NCBI RefSeq assembly: GCF_000739015.1
Contig: NZ_JPUG01000062.1
Span: 310,001-374,000, forward strand
DNA: 64,000 bases
Origin: Microvirga sp. BSC39
Lineage (GTDB): Bacteria; Pseudomonadota; Alphaproteobacteria; Rhizobiales; Beijerinckiaceae
Direction of reading: 5' to 3'
Shown in pieces: positions 26,205 through 38,300 of the stretch. Made by a program: the position numbers and the translations under genes. The notes under the pieces were generated by a model, which had not been told where the DNA came from, did not search any database, and saw nothing but the letters and a program-made list of their open reading frames with translations. Every line of letters starts with the position of its first letter. Position 1 is the first letter of the stretch.

Positions 26205-27845
26205 GTGGCTCCGAGCATCTACGACACCGATCTCGACAAAAACCCGGCGAACTACCAGCCGCTGACGCCCCTCAGCTTCCTGGAGCGTGCGGCCGGCGTG
26301 CATCCGGACAGGATCGCCGTCATTCACGGACCGTTGCGGCGTAGTTATCGAGACCTCTATGCGCGCGCACGACGGCTCGCATCGGCCCTGACCCAGCGCG
26401 GCATCGGGCGCGGCGACACGGTGTCGGTGATGCTGCCGAACACCCCGGCCATGCTCGAATGCCACTACGGCGTGCCGATGGCCGGCGCGGTGCTCAATAC
26501 CCTCAACACACGCTTGGACGCAAAGATCATCGCGTTCTCCCTGGAGCACAGCGAAGCCAAGGTTCTGATCACGGACAGGGAGTTCTCCGGCACGGTCAAA
26601 GCCGCTCTCGCGTTGAGCGCGAACAAGCCCCTCGTCATCGACTATGACGATCCGGAGTTCGCCGGCCCGGGCGAACGCCTCGGGACTATGGAGTACGGGG
26701 ATCTGGTGAGCGAGGGAAATCTGGACTTCGCCTGGAGCCCACCACAGGACGAGTGGGACGCGATCACCCTCAACTACACCTCAGGCACAACCGGCGACCC
26801 GAAAGGCGTGGTCTATCACCATCGCGGCGCCTATCTGCTCGCCATGGGCAACATCATCACGGGCGGCATGGGCCAGCACCCGGTCTATCTCTGGACCCTG
26901 CCCATGTTCCACTGCAACGGCTGGTGCTTCCCGTGGTCGCTCTCCATCGTTGCAGGCACCCATGTGTGCCTGCGCGCAGTGCGGGCCAAGCCCGTGTACG
27001 ATGCGCTCGCAGACCACAAGGTCACCCATCTGTGCGGTGCGCCCATCGTTATGTCGACGCTGCTCAATGCGCCTGAGGCCGAGAAGCGGCCGGTGCCGCA
27101 TACGGTGAAGTTCATGACCGCGGCGGCTCCCCCGCCGGAAGCGGTGCTCGCCGCCATGAAGAGCGCAGGCTTCGACGTCACCCATGTCTATGGCCTGACG
27201 GAAGTCTACGGCCCTGCCGTCGTCAACGAGTGGCACCAGGACTGGGACGATCTCGACTCGGGCCAATACGCGGCGAAGAAGGCGCGCCAGGGCGTGCGCT
27301 ATCCGGTGCTGGAATCCCTCGACGTGCTCGATCCCGAAACCCTGCAGCCCGTGCCGGCGGACGGTCAGACCCTCGGCGAAGTGATGTTCCGCGGCAACGT
27401 GGTGATGAAGGGCTATCTCAAGAACCCGAGCGGCACGGCCACGGCCTTCGAGGGCGGCTGGTTCCATTCCGGCGACCTTGGCGTGAAATACCCGGACGGC
27501 TATGTGCAGTTGAAGGACCGCTCGAAGGACATCATCATCTCGGGCGGCGAGAACATCTCGTCCATCGAGGTGGAGGATGCGCTCTACAAGCACCCGGCCA
27601 TTCAGGCTGCCGCCGTCGTGGCGATGCCCGACGACAAATGGGGCGAGACGCCCTGCGCCTTCGTGGAAGTGAAGCCGGACCAGTCCGTCTCGGCCGAGGA
27701 CATCATCGCCTGGTGCCGGCAGAATCTGGCATCCTACAAGTGCCCGCGAACGGTGATCTTCACCGAGCTGCCCAAGACCTCGACGGGCAAGATCCAGAAG
27801 TTCCAACTGCGCGAGATGGCGCGGGCCTACAAGGCCGCAAGCTGA
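26205..27845 (+). CDS. Acyl-CoA synthetase (AMP-forming)
   Basis: GTG 26205 (GGGGAGG upstream) starts a 546-residue adenylate-forming ligase. Visible motifs are the P-loop YTSGTTGDPKGVVYHH, VYGLTEVYGP, the hinge DRSKDIIISGGENISSIEVEDAL and the catalytic lysine region PKTSTGKIQKFQLRE. It activates a fatty or other carboxylic acid to its CoA thioester. It converges, with only 3 nt between, on an enoyl-CoA hydratase gene, so the area is probably devoted to acyl-CoA degradation. Chain length is not decidable from sequence by eye. Confidence 0.92.
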   Translation: MAPSIYDTDLDKNPANYQPLTPLSFLERAAGVHPDRIAVIHGPLRRSYRDLYARARRLASALTQRGIGRGDTVSVMLPNTPAMLECHYGVPMAGAVLNTLNTRLDAKIIAFSLEHSEAKVLITDREFSGTVKAALALSANKPLVIDYDDPEFAGPGERLGTMEYGDLVSEGNLDFAWSPPQDEWDAITLNYTSGTTGDPKGVVYHHRGAYLLAMGNIITGGMGQHPVYLWTLPMFHCNGWCFPWSLSIVAGTHVCLRAVRAKPVYDALADHKVTHLCGAPIVMSTLLNAPEAEKRPVPHTVKFMTAAAPPPEAVLAAMKSAGFDVTHVYGLTEVYGPAVVNEWHQDWDDLDSGQYAAKKARQGVRYPVLESLDVLDPETLQPVPADGQTLGEVMFRGNVVMKGYLKNPSGTATAFEGGWFHSGDLGVKYPDGYVQLKDRSKDIIISGGENISSIEVEDALYKHPAIQAAAVVAMPDDKWGETPCAFVEVKPDQSVSAEDIIAWCRQNLASYKCPRTVIFTELPKTSTGKIQKFQLREMARAYKAAS

Positions 27846-27848
27846 GGG

Positions 27849-28649
27849 TTAGCGCCCCTTCCACACGGGCTTGCGCTTCTCGATGAAGGCATCGATGCCC
27901 TCTGCGGCGTCCTCGGCCATCATGTTGCAGGCCATGACATTACCTGCATAGGCATAAGCCTCCTCCAGGCCCATGGAGCGCTGGCGGCTGAACATGGCCT
28001 TGCCGGTGCGGATGGCGACCGGGCTCTTCGCGCAGATGCTCGCCGTCAAGTCAGCGACCGCCTCATCGAGTTCCGCATCCGGCGCCGTGCGGCTAACGAG
28101 CCCGAAGGACAATGCCTCGGTGGATGAAATGAAGCGGCCCGTCACCAGCATGTCGAAGGCATGCTTGGGCGAAACGTTGCGCGAGAGCGCCACCGCCGGC
28201 GTGGAGCAGAACAGCCCCACATTGATGCCGGAAACCGCAAATGTCGCGCTCTCGGCAGCAACGGCGAGATCGCAGGAGGCCACCAGTTGGCAGCCGGCGG
28301 CGGTGGCCATGCCGTGCACGCGGGCGATCACGGGAACCGGCAGGTTCACGATGGCCTGCATCACCCGGCTGCACTGGGCGAACAGCGCATCGTAGTAGTC
28401 CTGGCGTGGATTGGCCCGCATCTGCTTGAGGTCGTGGCCGGCACAGAAGGCTTTTCCTGACGCGGCAATGACCACGCAGCGGACCGCCTCGTCCTGCCCC
28501 AAGTTGTCGAGCGCCTCCTGCAGGGCCGTCAGCATCTCTTCGGACAGGGCATTGAACTGGGCCGGGCGGTTAAGGGTGAGCGTGACCACCCCTGCCTGCT
28601 CCTCGCGCAGCAGGATGCTCTCCTCGGACAAGGCCTGCTGGGCGCTCAT
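27849..28649 (-). CDS. Enoyl-CoA hydratase/isomerase family protein
   Basis: From ATG 28649 (AAAGGAG upstream) the protein has 266 residues and the crotonase pattern: VVTLTLNRPAQFNALSEEM, IAASGKAFCAGHDLKQM (oxyanion hole), GMATAAGCQLVASCDLAVAAESATFAVSGINVGLFCSTPAVALSR. The GLFCSTP wording matches the ECHDC3-like branch. It likely hydrates or isomerises an enoyl-CoA. The divergent neighbour is an AhpD-like protein. Confidence 0.9.
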   Translation of the reverse strand: MSAQQALSEESILLREEQAGVVTLTLNRPAQFNALSEEMLTALQEALDNLGQDEAVRCVVIAASGKAFCAGHDLKQMRANPRQDYYDALFAQCSRVMQAIVNLPVPVIARVHGMATAAGCQLVASCDLAVAAESATFAVSGINVGLFCSTPAVALSRNVSPKHAFDMLVTGRFISSTEALSFGLVSRTAPDAELDEAVADLTASICAKSPVAIRTGKAMFSRQRSMGLEEAYAYAGNVMACNMMAEDAAEGIDAFIEKRKPVWKGR

Positions 28650-28772
28650 GGCTGCTCTCCTTTGAATCCGAACCCGTTGTTTGAGGAATCCAACCCGAAT
28701 AAGCTCGAACTTGCAAGAAGCCCGTGGAGGAGCGCCACCTCCGTGCAGGCCGAGGATGGAAGAGGTGCCCCC

Positions 28773-29354
28773 GTGACCAAGCCGATCAGCCGTTTTCCCG
28801 TTCCCGAGATCGCCGATCTGCCGGAGGATATCCGCTCGCGCATCCTGGCCGTTCAGGAGAAATCCGGCTTTGTGCCGAACGTGTTTCTGGTCCTCGCCCG
28901 CCGGCCCGACGAGTTCCGCGCCTTCTTCGCCTATCACGACGCGCTCATGGACAAGCCCGGCAACCTCACCAAGGCTGAGCGCGAGATGATCGTGGTGGCG
29001 ACCAGCAACGCGAACCAGTGCCAGTATTGCGTCATCGCCCACGGGGCCATCCTGCGCATCCGGGCCAAGAACCCGCTGATCGCCGATCAGGTCGCCGTCA
29101 ATTACCGCAAGGCCGACATCACGCCCCGACAGAAGGCCATGCTGGATTTCGCCATGAAGGTGGCGCTGGAGGCTCATACTGTCGGTGACGCGGACATTGC
29201 GGTCCTGAGCGCCCACGGCTTCGGTGAGCAAGACGTGTGGGACATCGCGGCGATTGCCGCATTCTTCGCCATGTCGAACCGACTCGCCAATGTCAGCAAC
29301 ATGCGGCCGAACGACGAGTTCTACATGCTCGGCCGCGTGGAGAAGCAGGCTTAA
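28773..29354 (+). CDS. AhpD-like, uncharacterised peroxidase-related protein (carboxymuconolactone decarboxylase fold)
   Basis: GTG 28773, with AGAGG upstream, gives 193 residues; an earlier TTG (28662) adds unrelated sequence. The core reads KAEREMIVVATSNANQCQYCVIAHGAIL, containing the CxxC-x(3)-H redox motif of AhpD-type alkylhydroperoxidases, and DITPRQKAMLDFAMKV. It probably reduces organic peroxides or acts as a disulfide reductase. Its stop codon overlaps that of the convergent FAD oxidase gene. Confidence 0.85.
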   Translation: MTKPISRFPVPEIADLPEDIRSRILAVQEKSGFVPNVFLVLARRPDEFRAFFAYHDALMDKPGNLTKAEREMIVVATSNANQCQYCVIAHGAILRIRAKNPLIADQVAVNYRKADITPRQKAMLDFAMKVALEAHTVGDADIAVLSAHGFGEQDVWDIAAIAAFFAMSNRLANVSNMRPNDEFYMLGRVEKQA

Positions 29355-30733
29355 GGGAGCAGCACCTTCCCCGGATTGAGCCGGTTGTCGGGATCGAGCG
29401 CCCGCTTGATCCTGCGAGCCAGCTCCATCTCCGTGGACGCGCGGTAGCGGGCGAGTTCACCGACGCGGTACTGGCCGATGCCGTGCTCCGCCGAGATGGA
29501 GCCGCCGAAGGCCGCCACAACGTCATGCACGATGCGGTTCACGGCACCTGCATCGTGATCCGCTCCGACGAGCACGTTGTAGTGAATATTGCCGTCGCCC
29601 AGGTGCCCGAAGGCGTTCACGCGGGTTCCGGGCGCCCCGGCCGCCAGCGCCTCTCCGGCCTCAGAAAGAAAGCGCGGCACCTCCGTGAGCGGCACCGAGA
29701 CGTCGTGCTTCACGCTCTTGCCCTCCCGCGCCTCCGACTCCGTGACATGCTCGCGCAGGGCCCAGAGCTGGGCCGCCTGCGCGCCCGACTCGGCGATCAC
29801 GCCGTCGAGCGCGATCTCCTGCTCGAAAGCAGCGCCGAGCATGGTCTCGGCGGCTTCGCGCAGGCCTGCGAGGCTGGAGGCGGCCTCGATCAGCACGAAC
29901 CACTCCCCCTCGGCGATCGGAGCCTTCAAGCCGGCATGCTTGGCCACGAGCTGCATGGAGGTGGCGGAGATCAGCTCGAAGGCGGAGATCTGGTCGCCCA
30001 ACTCGTCCTGTGCCAGCGCCAGGAGCCTCAGGGCGGCAGCGGGATCGGCCACCGAGAGCAGCGCCGTGACAGAGTGTTTCGGCCGCGGCAGGAGCCTCAA
30101 GACCGCAGCCGTGACTATCCCCAGCGTGCCCTCGCTGCCGATGAAGAGCTGCTTCCAGTCATAGCCCGCATTGTCCTTGCGCAGCCGGCGCAGGCCGTTG
30201 GCGATGGTGCCGTCCGGCAGCACCACTTCGAGGCCGAGTACGAGGCTGCGGGTCATGCCGTAGCGCAGCACGTTCACGCCGCCCGCATTGGCCGCCACGA
30301 CTCCGCCGATAGTGGCCGAGCCTTCCGCCGCCAGGCTGATCGGCAGGAGCCGGCCCGCCGAAGCGGCCGCATCCTGCGCCACCTTGAGAATGCACCCGGC
30401 CTCCGCCTCGACGGTCAGGCCGACAGGATCGACATAGCGGATGGCCGTCATGCGGTTCAAGGAGAGGACGACCTGAGTGCCGGACGCATCCGGCACCGCT
30501 CCGCCGGCCAGCCCCGTGTTGCCGCCCTGCGGCACGATGGCCGCTCCCGCCTCGCGGCAGATCTGCACGATCCCGGCCACCTGTTCGGTCGAGGACGGAC
30601 GCACGACGCAGGCCGGCCTGCCAGGGAAGAGCTTGCGCCAGTCGACGGCATAGGGTTCGAGGTCAGAGCCGCCCGTAACGACGCCTGCCGGTCCCACAAG
30701 GCTCGTCAGGCGCTGCAGCAGATCCGTCGTCAT
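29351..30733 (-). CDS. FAD-linked oxidase (GlcD/D-2-hydroxyacid dehydrogenase type)
   Basis: This 460-residue flavoenzyme has the PCMH FAD-binding domain (IVPQGGNTGLAGGAVPD, EGSATIGGVVAANAGGVNVLRYG, DWKQLFIGSEGTLGIVT) and the C-terminal domain with FGHLGDGNIHYNV and SAEHGIGQYRVGELARY, whose His residues bind substrate or metal. The family includes D-lactate, glycolate and D-2-hydroxyglutarate dehydrogenases; I cannot choose among them. The TAA overlaps the convergent gene's stop at the palindrome TTAA. Confidence 0.88.
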   Translation of the reverse strand: MTTDLLQRLTSLVGPAGVVTGGSDLEPYAVDWRKLFPGRPACVVRPSSTEQVAGIVQICREAGAAIVPQGGNTGLAGGAVPDASGTQVVLSLNRMTAIRYVDPVGLTVEAEAGCILKVAQDAAASAGRLLPISLAAEGSATIGGVVAANAGGVNVLRYGMTRSLVLGLEVVLPDGTIANGLRRLRKDNAGYDWKQLFIGSEGTLGIVTAAVLRLLPRPKHSVTALLSVADPAAALRLLALAQDELGDQISAFELISATSMQLVAKHAGLKAPIAEGEWFVLIEAASSLAGLREAAETMLGAAFEQEIALDGVIAESGAQAAQLWALREHVTESEAREGKSVKHDVSVPLTEVPRFLSEAGEALAAGAPGTRVNAFGHLGDGNIHYNVLVGADHDAGAVNRIVHDVVAAFGGSISAEHGIGQYRVGELARYRASTEMELARRIKRALDPDNRLNPGKVLLP

Positions 30734-30849
30734 CGCAAAACCTCTCGTGGCCGTCGAGTTTACGGCATGGATTACCGCTCCTGACCGATCAAGACGGGAT
30801 CGTCAACGCGACATCCAAGAGAGGCAGGGAGAACGCAGCAGAGTTGCGT

Positions 30850-31638
30850 TCACTTCTTCCCGGATCCGGGCTCGGCCATCTTGCGGTGCTGCTCGGCCAG
30901 CATCCCGGCTGGGGTCACGGAAGCTAGGACGGTCGTGAACTTGTTCTTCCACCCGCTCACCACATCGCCGTCGCCGCGCATCATGGCATCGAAGCCGATC
31001 TTGGCCACATCGGCCGGATCGTCCTTCTTGTCCTGCCCGACCTTGGTGTCCTCCATGTCGGCGCGCTCGAAGAACTCGGTGTCGGTGGCCCCGGGCATGA
31101 GGCACGTCACCGTCACGCCCGTATCCTTCAGCTCGTTGCGGAGCGCGAACGAGAAGGAGTCGATGAAGGCCTTGGTGCCGTTGTAGACCGCCTGGAAGGA
31201 GCCCGGCATGAAGCCGGCGATGGAACCGGTGATGAGGATGCGCCCCTCACCGCGTGTTCGCATATCGCGCCCGACCTTCTGGATGAGATAGATCGTGCCG
31301 GTGATGTTGGTGTCGATCACATGGCGCACCTGGGCAAAGTCCTGATCCAGGAAGGCATGCCCAAGACCATGTCCAGCATTGGCCAGAAGAGCGCCAACGG
31401 GCCGGCCCTTCACAGCCGCGTAGAGCGTATCGACGCCCTCGATGGTGGCAAGATCGACTTCGACAGCATCGACGGAGGCCCCGAGAGCTTCGAAATCCTT
31501 TGCTGCGTCGTGAATGGCAGCCTGATCGGCCGCGATCAGCAGATCATATCCGTTCTCGGCGCACAGCTTGGCAAGCTCGTATCCGATTCCAACGGAAGCT
31601 CCGGTGACGATGGCGAGTGGTCTTGATGTATCCGGCAT
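30850..31638 (-). CDS. Short-chain dehydrogenase/reductase
   Basis: From ATG 31638 the protein has 262 residues. It has the Rossmann motif VTGASVGIGYELA, NAGHG, the catalytic Ser in ITGSIAG, the YxxxK pair in VYNGTKAFIDSF and MPGATDTEFFERA. This is a classical SDR with an NAD(P)-dependent oxidoreductase fold; substrate unknown. AGAGAG lies before the ATG. It diverges from the glycerol transport operon. Confidence 0.9.
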   Translation of the reverse strand: MPDTSRPLAIVTGASVGIGYELAKLCAENGYDLLIAADQAAIHDAAKDFEALGASVDAVEVDLATIEGVDTLYAAVKGRPVGALLANAGHGLGHAFLDQDFAQVRHVIDTNITGTIYLIQKVGRDMRTRGEGRILITGSIAGFMPGSFQAVYNGTKAFIDSFSFALRNELKDTGVTVTCLMPGATDTEFFERADMEDTKVGQDKKDDPADVAKIGFDAMMRGDGDVVSGWKNKFTTVLASVTPAGMLAEQHRKMAEPGSGKK

Positions 31639-32120
31639 GGCGCTCTCTTTCGCAGGTGTGACGGCATTCAACCGGCCACTGCTGGAGAGGAGTGAACCCG
31701 GCGCATAAGCTTGAACTCCTGAAGGACGCGAGGGTTCAATGGCCTGCCGGGACTTGCAGACGGCGTCCGGTCGCGGAGCAGCCTCAGTCCACTCGAAGAC
31801 CACTTCCGGAGCGAATACCACCCGGTTGCTTTCGCCCGGAGGGCAAGATACCTTCACCATAACAATAACGACAGATCAGACCCGGAGGGTCGGCAGTCGG
31901 GAGAAGCGCTCTTGGTTGGAGAGGTAACGGCGACGTTATGCGTCGCGGTGAGGGATGGCGCATATGGGCACGGCAGAGCCCTCGACGCGACCGAACGTGT
32001 CGCCGCGAAGAACTTTGCCGGATATGGAATGCCTGTACCTCCAACCCTTCCAGAGCAGACCGGCATCACTCCTCTGATTCTCGATAGTTTCTTTGCCGCT
32101 CGACTTCCAGGGAAGTGCCG
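31639..32120. other. Intergenic region between SDR and glpS (about 480 bp)
   Basis: No convincing gene. A perfect 6-bp inverted repeat GCGACG-TTATG-CGTCGC lies at 31930-31946 and could be an operator for the glp operon. Short open frames here lack ribosome sites and protein-like composition. No glpR or glpD is present next to the operon. Confidence 0.4.
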
Positions 32121-33209
32121 ATGACACTCGTTCTTGATGGCGCCTCCAAGAAGGTCGGAGCCTCCACGCACATCGAGAATGTCAATCTCACCCTGGAGCG
32201 CGGTTCCCTCAACGTGCTGCTTGGCGCGACATTGGCCGGCAAGACCTCGCTCATGCGGCTGATGGCGGGGCTCGATGCGCCGACGAGCGGTCGCGTCATG
32301 GTCGACGGTCAGGATGTGACGGGCTGGGCCGTGCAGCGGCGCAGCGTCGCGATGGTCTACCAGCAATTCATCAATTACCCCTCGCTCACGGTCTACGAGA
32401 ACATCGCCTCGCCCCTGCGGGTCTCCGGCGTCGCCCAGAGCGAGGTCGATGCACGGGTGCGCGATGCCGCCAGGCTTCTGAAGCTCGAGCCCTATCTCGA
32501 CCGCAAGCCGCTCAACCTCTCCGGCGGCCAGCAGCAGCGGACCGCCATCGCCAGGGCGCTGGTGAAACGTGCCGACCTCGTCCTCCTGGACGAGCCGCTG
32601 GCGAACCTCGATTACAAGCTGCGGGAGGAACTGCGCGAGGAGCTGCCGCGGGTGTTCGCGGCGTCGGGCGCCATCTTCGTCTATGCCACGACCGAGCCGT
32701 CGGAGGCCCTGCTTCTCGGCGGCAACACGGCCACCCTCTTTCAGGGCCGGGTGACCCAGTTCGGGCCGACGCCGCAGGTTTACCGCCAGCCTCACGATCT
32801 GGTCACGGCGCAGGTCTTCTCCGATCCCCCCCTCAACACCCTGAAAGCCCGCAAGGTGGATGGCAGCGCGACATTGAGCACCGGCGGACAGGTTCCTGCG
32901 GTTGGGCCTCTCGCCAGTGTTCCCGATGGCGAATACACGGTCGGATTCCGGGCCCATCATCTCACCCTCGAGCCTGTGGGCACGCACGAGATCACGATCG
33001 CCTCGACCGTGTCGGTGGCCGAGATCACAGGCTCGGAGAGCTACGTTCATCTCGATGCGAGCGACCACCGCTTCGTCGCTCTGGTGCCTGGCGTGAGGCG
33101 CCTGGAACCGAAAGCTCCGGTGACTGCCTATCTCGATCCCCGCCGCCTCTTCCTCTTCGATGCGGATGGCCGCTTGGCCGCAGCAGATCCGGCTCAGAAA
33201 GCAGCGTGA
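32121..33209 (+). CDS. glpS: Glycerol ABC transporter ATP-binding subunit GlpS
   Basis: From ATG 32121 (AGGGAAG upstream) 362 residues: Walker A GATLAGKTS (35-43), Q-loop VYQQF, canonical signature LSGGQQQR (133-140), Walker B LVLLDEPLANLD (153-164), and a C-terminal TOBE-like domain from ~250. The switch (H-loop) position reads VYATTEPSEA, with Thr191 where VYVTHDQ-type ATPases have His. It is the first gene of an operon matching Rhizobium leguminosarum glpSTPQUV for glycerol uptake. The paired ATPase GlpT has the reverse defect. Confidence 0.9.
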   Translation: MTLVLDGASKKVGASTHIENVNLTLERGSLNVLLGATLAGKTSLMRLMAGLDAPTSGRVMVDGQDVTGWAVQRRSVAMVYQQFINYPSLTVYENIASPLRVSGVAQSEVDARVRDAARLLKLEPYLDRKPLNLSGGQQQRTAIARALVKRADLVLLDEPLANLDYKLREELREELPRVFAASGAIFVYATTEPSEALLLGGNTATLFQGRVTQFGPTPQVYRQPHDLVTAQVFSDPPLNTLKARKVDGSATLSTGGQVPAVGPLASVPDGEYTVGFRAHHLTLEPVGTHEITIASTVSVAEITGSESYVHLDASDHRFVALVPGVRRLEPKAPVTAYLDPRRLFLFDADGRLAAADPAQKAA

Positions 33210-33218
33210 GAAAGACCC

Positions 33219-34315
<1,097 letters not shown>

Positions 34316-34319
<4 letters not shown>

Positions 34320-35212
34320 CAAAGACGGTCAACAACAGGGCCTGGTTCTTCGTCCTGCCGGTCTTCGCCATCGTGGCGTTCTCGGCGGTTCTGCCGCTGA
34401 TGACCGTCGTGAACTACTCGGTGCAGGACACCTTCGGCAACAACCAGTTCTTCTGGAACGGCATCGGCTGGTTCCAGGAACTGCTCGATCCGTCGAGCCA
34501 GCTCGGTGAGCAGTTCCTGTCGTCGCTCATGCGCACGCTCCTGTTCTCGTTCATCATTCTGCTGATCGAGGTGCCGCTCGGCATCGCGGTGGCGCTGGCC
34601 ATGCCGCGCGAGGGCTGGACGGTGGCGCTCTGCCTCGTGCTGATGGCAATCCCGCTACTGATCCCGTGGAACGTGGTCGGCACGATCTGGCAGGTTTTCG
34701 CCCGCGGCGACATCGGCCTCCTCGGCTGGATCGTCAATCGCCTCGGCGTCGACTACAACTACACGGGCGACCCCGTCGATGCCTGGATCACCATCATCGT
34801 CATGGACGTGTGGCACTGGACGAGCCTCGTCGCCCTCCTCTGCTATGCGGGGCTCAAGTCGATTCCGGATGCCTACTACCAGGCCGCCCGCATCGACGGC
34901 GCTTCGCGCTGGGCGGTCTTCCGCACGATCCAGCTGCCGAAGATGCGGCGCGTGCTGCTGATCGCCGTGCTCCTGCGCTTCATGGACTCGTTCATGATCT
35001 ATACGGAGCCCTTCGTGCTCACCGGCGGCGGACCTGGCAATGCCACCACCTTCCTGTCCATCGATCTGGTGAAGCTCGCCCTCGGCCAGTTCGATCTCGG
35101 CAAGGCGGCCGCCATGTCGCTGGTCTACAATCTCATCATCCTCGCCATCTGCTGGGTCTTCTATACGGTCATGACCAATGTGGATGCGCAGCGCGACAGG
35201 GTCGAAGCATGA
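34316..35212 (+). CDS. glpP: Glycerol ABC transporter permease GlpP
   Basis: This 298-residue sugar-type permease starts at GTG 34316, which overlaps the glpT stop. It has about six membrane helices and the ATPase-contact loop SIPDAYYQAARIDGASRWAVFRTIQLPKM. EPFVLTGGGPGNATTFLSID is typical for this subunit. Its TGA overlaps the glpQ ATG (ATGA). Confidence 0.9.
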
Positions 35213-36093
35213 GCGGTACCATCGCGGTCACCCCATCGAACGTGAAGACGGCCGCAAAGCCGGCCGCCGTCAATCGCGCCCTCTCGGGGCCTCGCGTGAG
35301 CGGCCGCGTGGTGGTGATGACCCTCTATCTCCTGTTCCTCATGCTGCCGATCTACTGGCTCGTGAACATGAGCCTGAAGACCAACATGGAGATCACCTCC
35401 GGTCTCACCCTCTGGCCGCGGGAGATCACCTTCGACAACTACGTCAGGATCTTCACGGACGAGAGCTGGTATTCCGGCTACATCAACTCGCTCACCTACG
35501 TGGTCATCAACACGGTGCTGTCGATCGCCTTCGCGCTGCCGGCGGCCTATGCGTTCTCGCGCTATCAGTTCCTCGGCGACAAGCACCTGTTCTTCTGGCT
35601 GCTCACCAACCGCATGGCGCCACCGGCGGTGTTCGCCCTGCCCTTCTTCAACCTCTATTCGGCCATCGGGCTCTTCGACACGCCCTGGGCCGTGGCCCTG
35701 GCGCATTGTCTCTTCAATGTGCCTCTGGCCGTCTGGATTCTCGAAGGCTTCATGTCGGGCGTGCCGCGGGAGATCGACGAGACTGCGGCCATCGACGGCT
35801 ATTCCTTCCCGCGCTTCTTCATCAAGATCTTCATGCCGCTGATCGCGTCGGGCATCGGCGTCGCGGCGTTCTTCTGCTTCATGTTCTCATGGGTCGAGCT
35901 GCTGTTGGCACGCACCCTGACCTCCGTCACCGCCAAGCCCATCGCCGCCACGATGACCCGAACCGTCTCGGCCTCGGGCATGGACTGGGGCATGCTTGCC
36001 GCAGCGGGCGTGCTCACCATCCTGCCGGGCGCGCTCGTGATCTGGTTCGTCCGCAACTACATCGCCAAGGGCTTCGCCCTGGGGCGTGTTTAA
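35209..36093 (+). CDS. glpQ: Glycerol ABC transporter permease GlpQ
   Basis: This 294-residue MalG-type permease begins with a ~35-residue cytoplasmic extension, then RVVVMTLYLLFLMLPIYWLVNMSLKTN and six helices. The contact loop is MSGVPREIDETAAIDGYSFPRFFIKIFMPL. ATG 35209 sits in ATGA with the glpP stop. This permease GlpQ should not be confused with glycerophosphodiester phosphodiesterase GlpQ. Confidence 0.9.
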   Translation: MSGTIAVTPSNVKTAAKPAAVNRALSGPRVSGRVVVMTLYLLFLMLPIYWLVNMSLKTNMEITSGLTLWPREITFDNYVRIFTDESWYSGYINSLTYVVINTVLSIAFALPAAYAFSRYQFLGDKHLFFWLLTNRMAPPAVFALPFFNLYSAIGLFDTPWAVALAHCLFNVPLAVWILEGFMSGVPREIDETAAIDGYSFPRFFIKIFMPLIASGIGVAAFFCFMFSWVELLLARTLTSVTAKPIAATMTRTVSASGMDWGMLAAAGVLTILPGALVIWFVRNYIAKGFALGRV

Positions 36094-36103
36094 GGAGGCC
36101 CCC

Positions 36104-36385
36104 ATGCCCGATTTCGCCTGGATGGCCTGGACGTGGCAGACAGGGCTTTTCTTCGCCATGATCGCGAGCCTGCTTCTTCTGATGACCCTGCTGGCGATCT
36201 ATCGTCCCGAGACAGAGCGTGTCGGGATCCTGCGCATTCCCACGACGCGCGGCGATCGCCTGTTCATCTCGCTTCTCGGCGCCGCCTTCATCCATCTCGG
36301 CTGGCTCGGCCTCGTCGGGCTGGACCTTTGGTGGGCGTCTGCTCTTTCGCTTCTCTATGCGGCATTCGTGTTCCGCTACGTGTGA
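36104..36385 (+). CDS. glpU: Small membrane protein GlpU (DUF2160)
   Basis: A 93-residue protein with three likely membrane helices (TGLFFAMIASLLLLMTLLAIY, LFISLLGAAFIHLGWLGLVGLDLWW, ALSLLYAAFVFRY). It has the DUF2160 sequence RPETERVGILRIPTTRGDRLFI and an excellent ribosome site (TAAGGAGG). DUF2160 proteins accompany glycerol ABC transporters; the mechanism is not known. It lies between the permease and binding-protein genes. Confidence 0.9.
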   Translation: MPDFAWMAWTWQTGLFFAMIASLLLLMTLLAIYRPETERVGILRIPTTRGDRLFISLLGAAFIHLGWLGLVGLDLWWASALSLLYAAFVFRYV

Positions 36386-36478
36386 GGAGGATCGAATTCA
36401 AAAGCCCTTCGGTTCAACCGGACGGAAGGGATAAGACCGGCGATCAAGCCGGCCAGGGGCTAATCTGGGAGGACAAGA

Positions 36479-38242
<1,764 letters not shown>

Positions 38243-38250
38243 TCGACCAG

Positions 38251-38279
38251 GGCCCCGCCTTTGCAGGCGGGGCCTTTCT
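38251..38279 (+). terminator. Rho-independent terminator of the glp operon
   Basis: GGCCCCGCC (38251-38259), a short loop, GGCGGGGCC, then TTTCTC. A 9-bp GC-rich stem 8 nt past the glpV stop. Confidence 0.88.
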
Positions 38280-38300
38280 CATTGCTCCTGAACCTAACGC

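Noticed and set aside
31912-32124. Short open frame before glpS
   Set aside because: No ribosome site, atypical protein composition and overlap with the glpS start.
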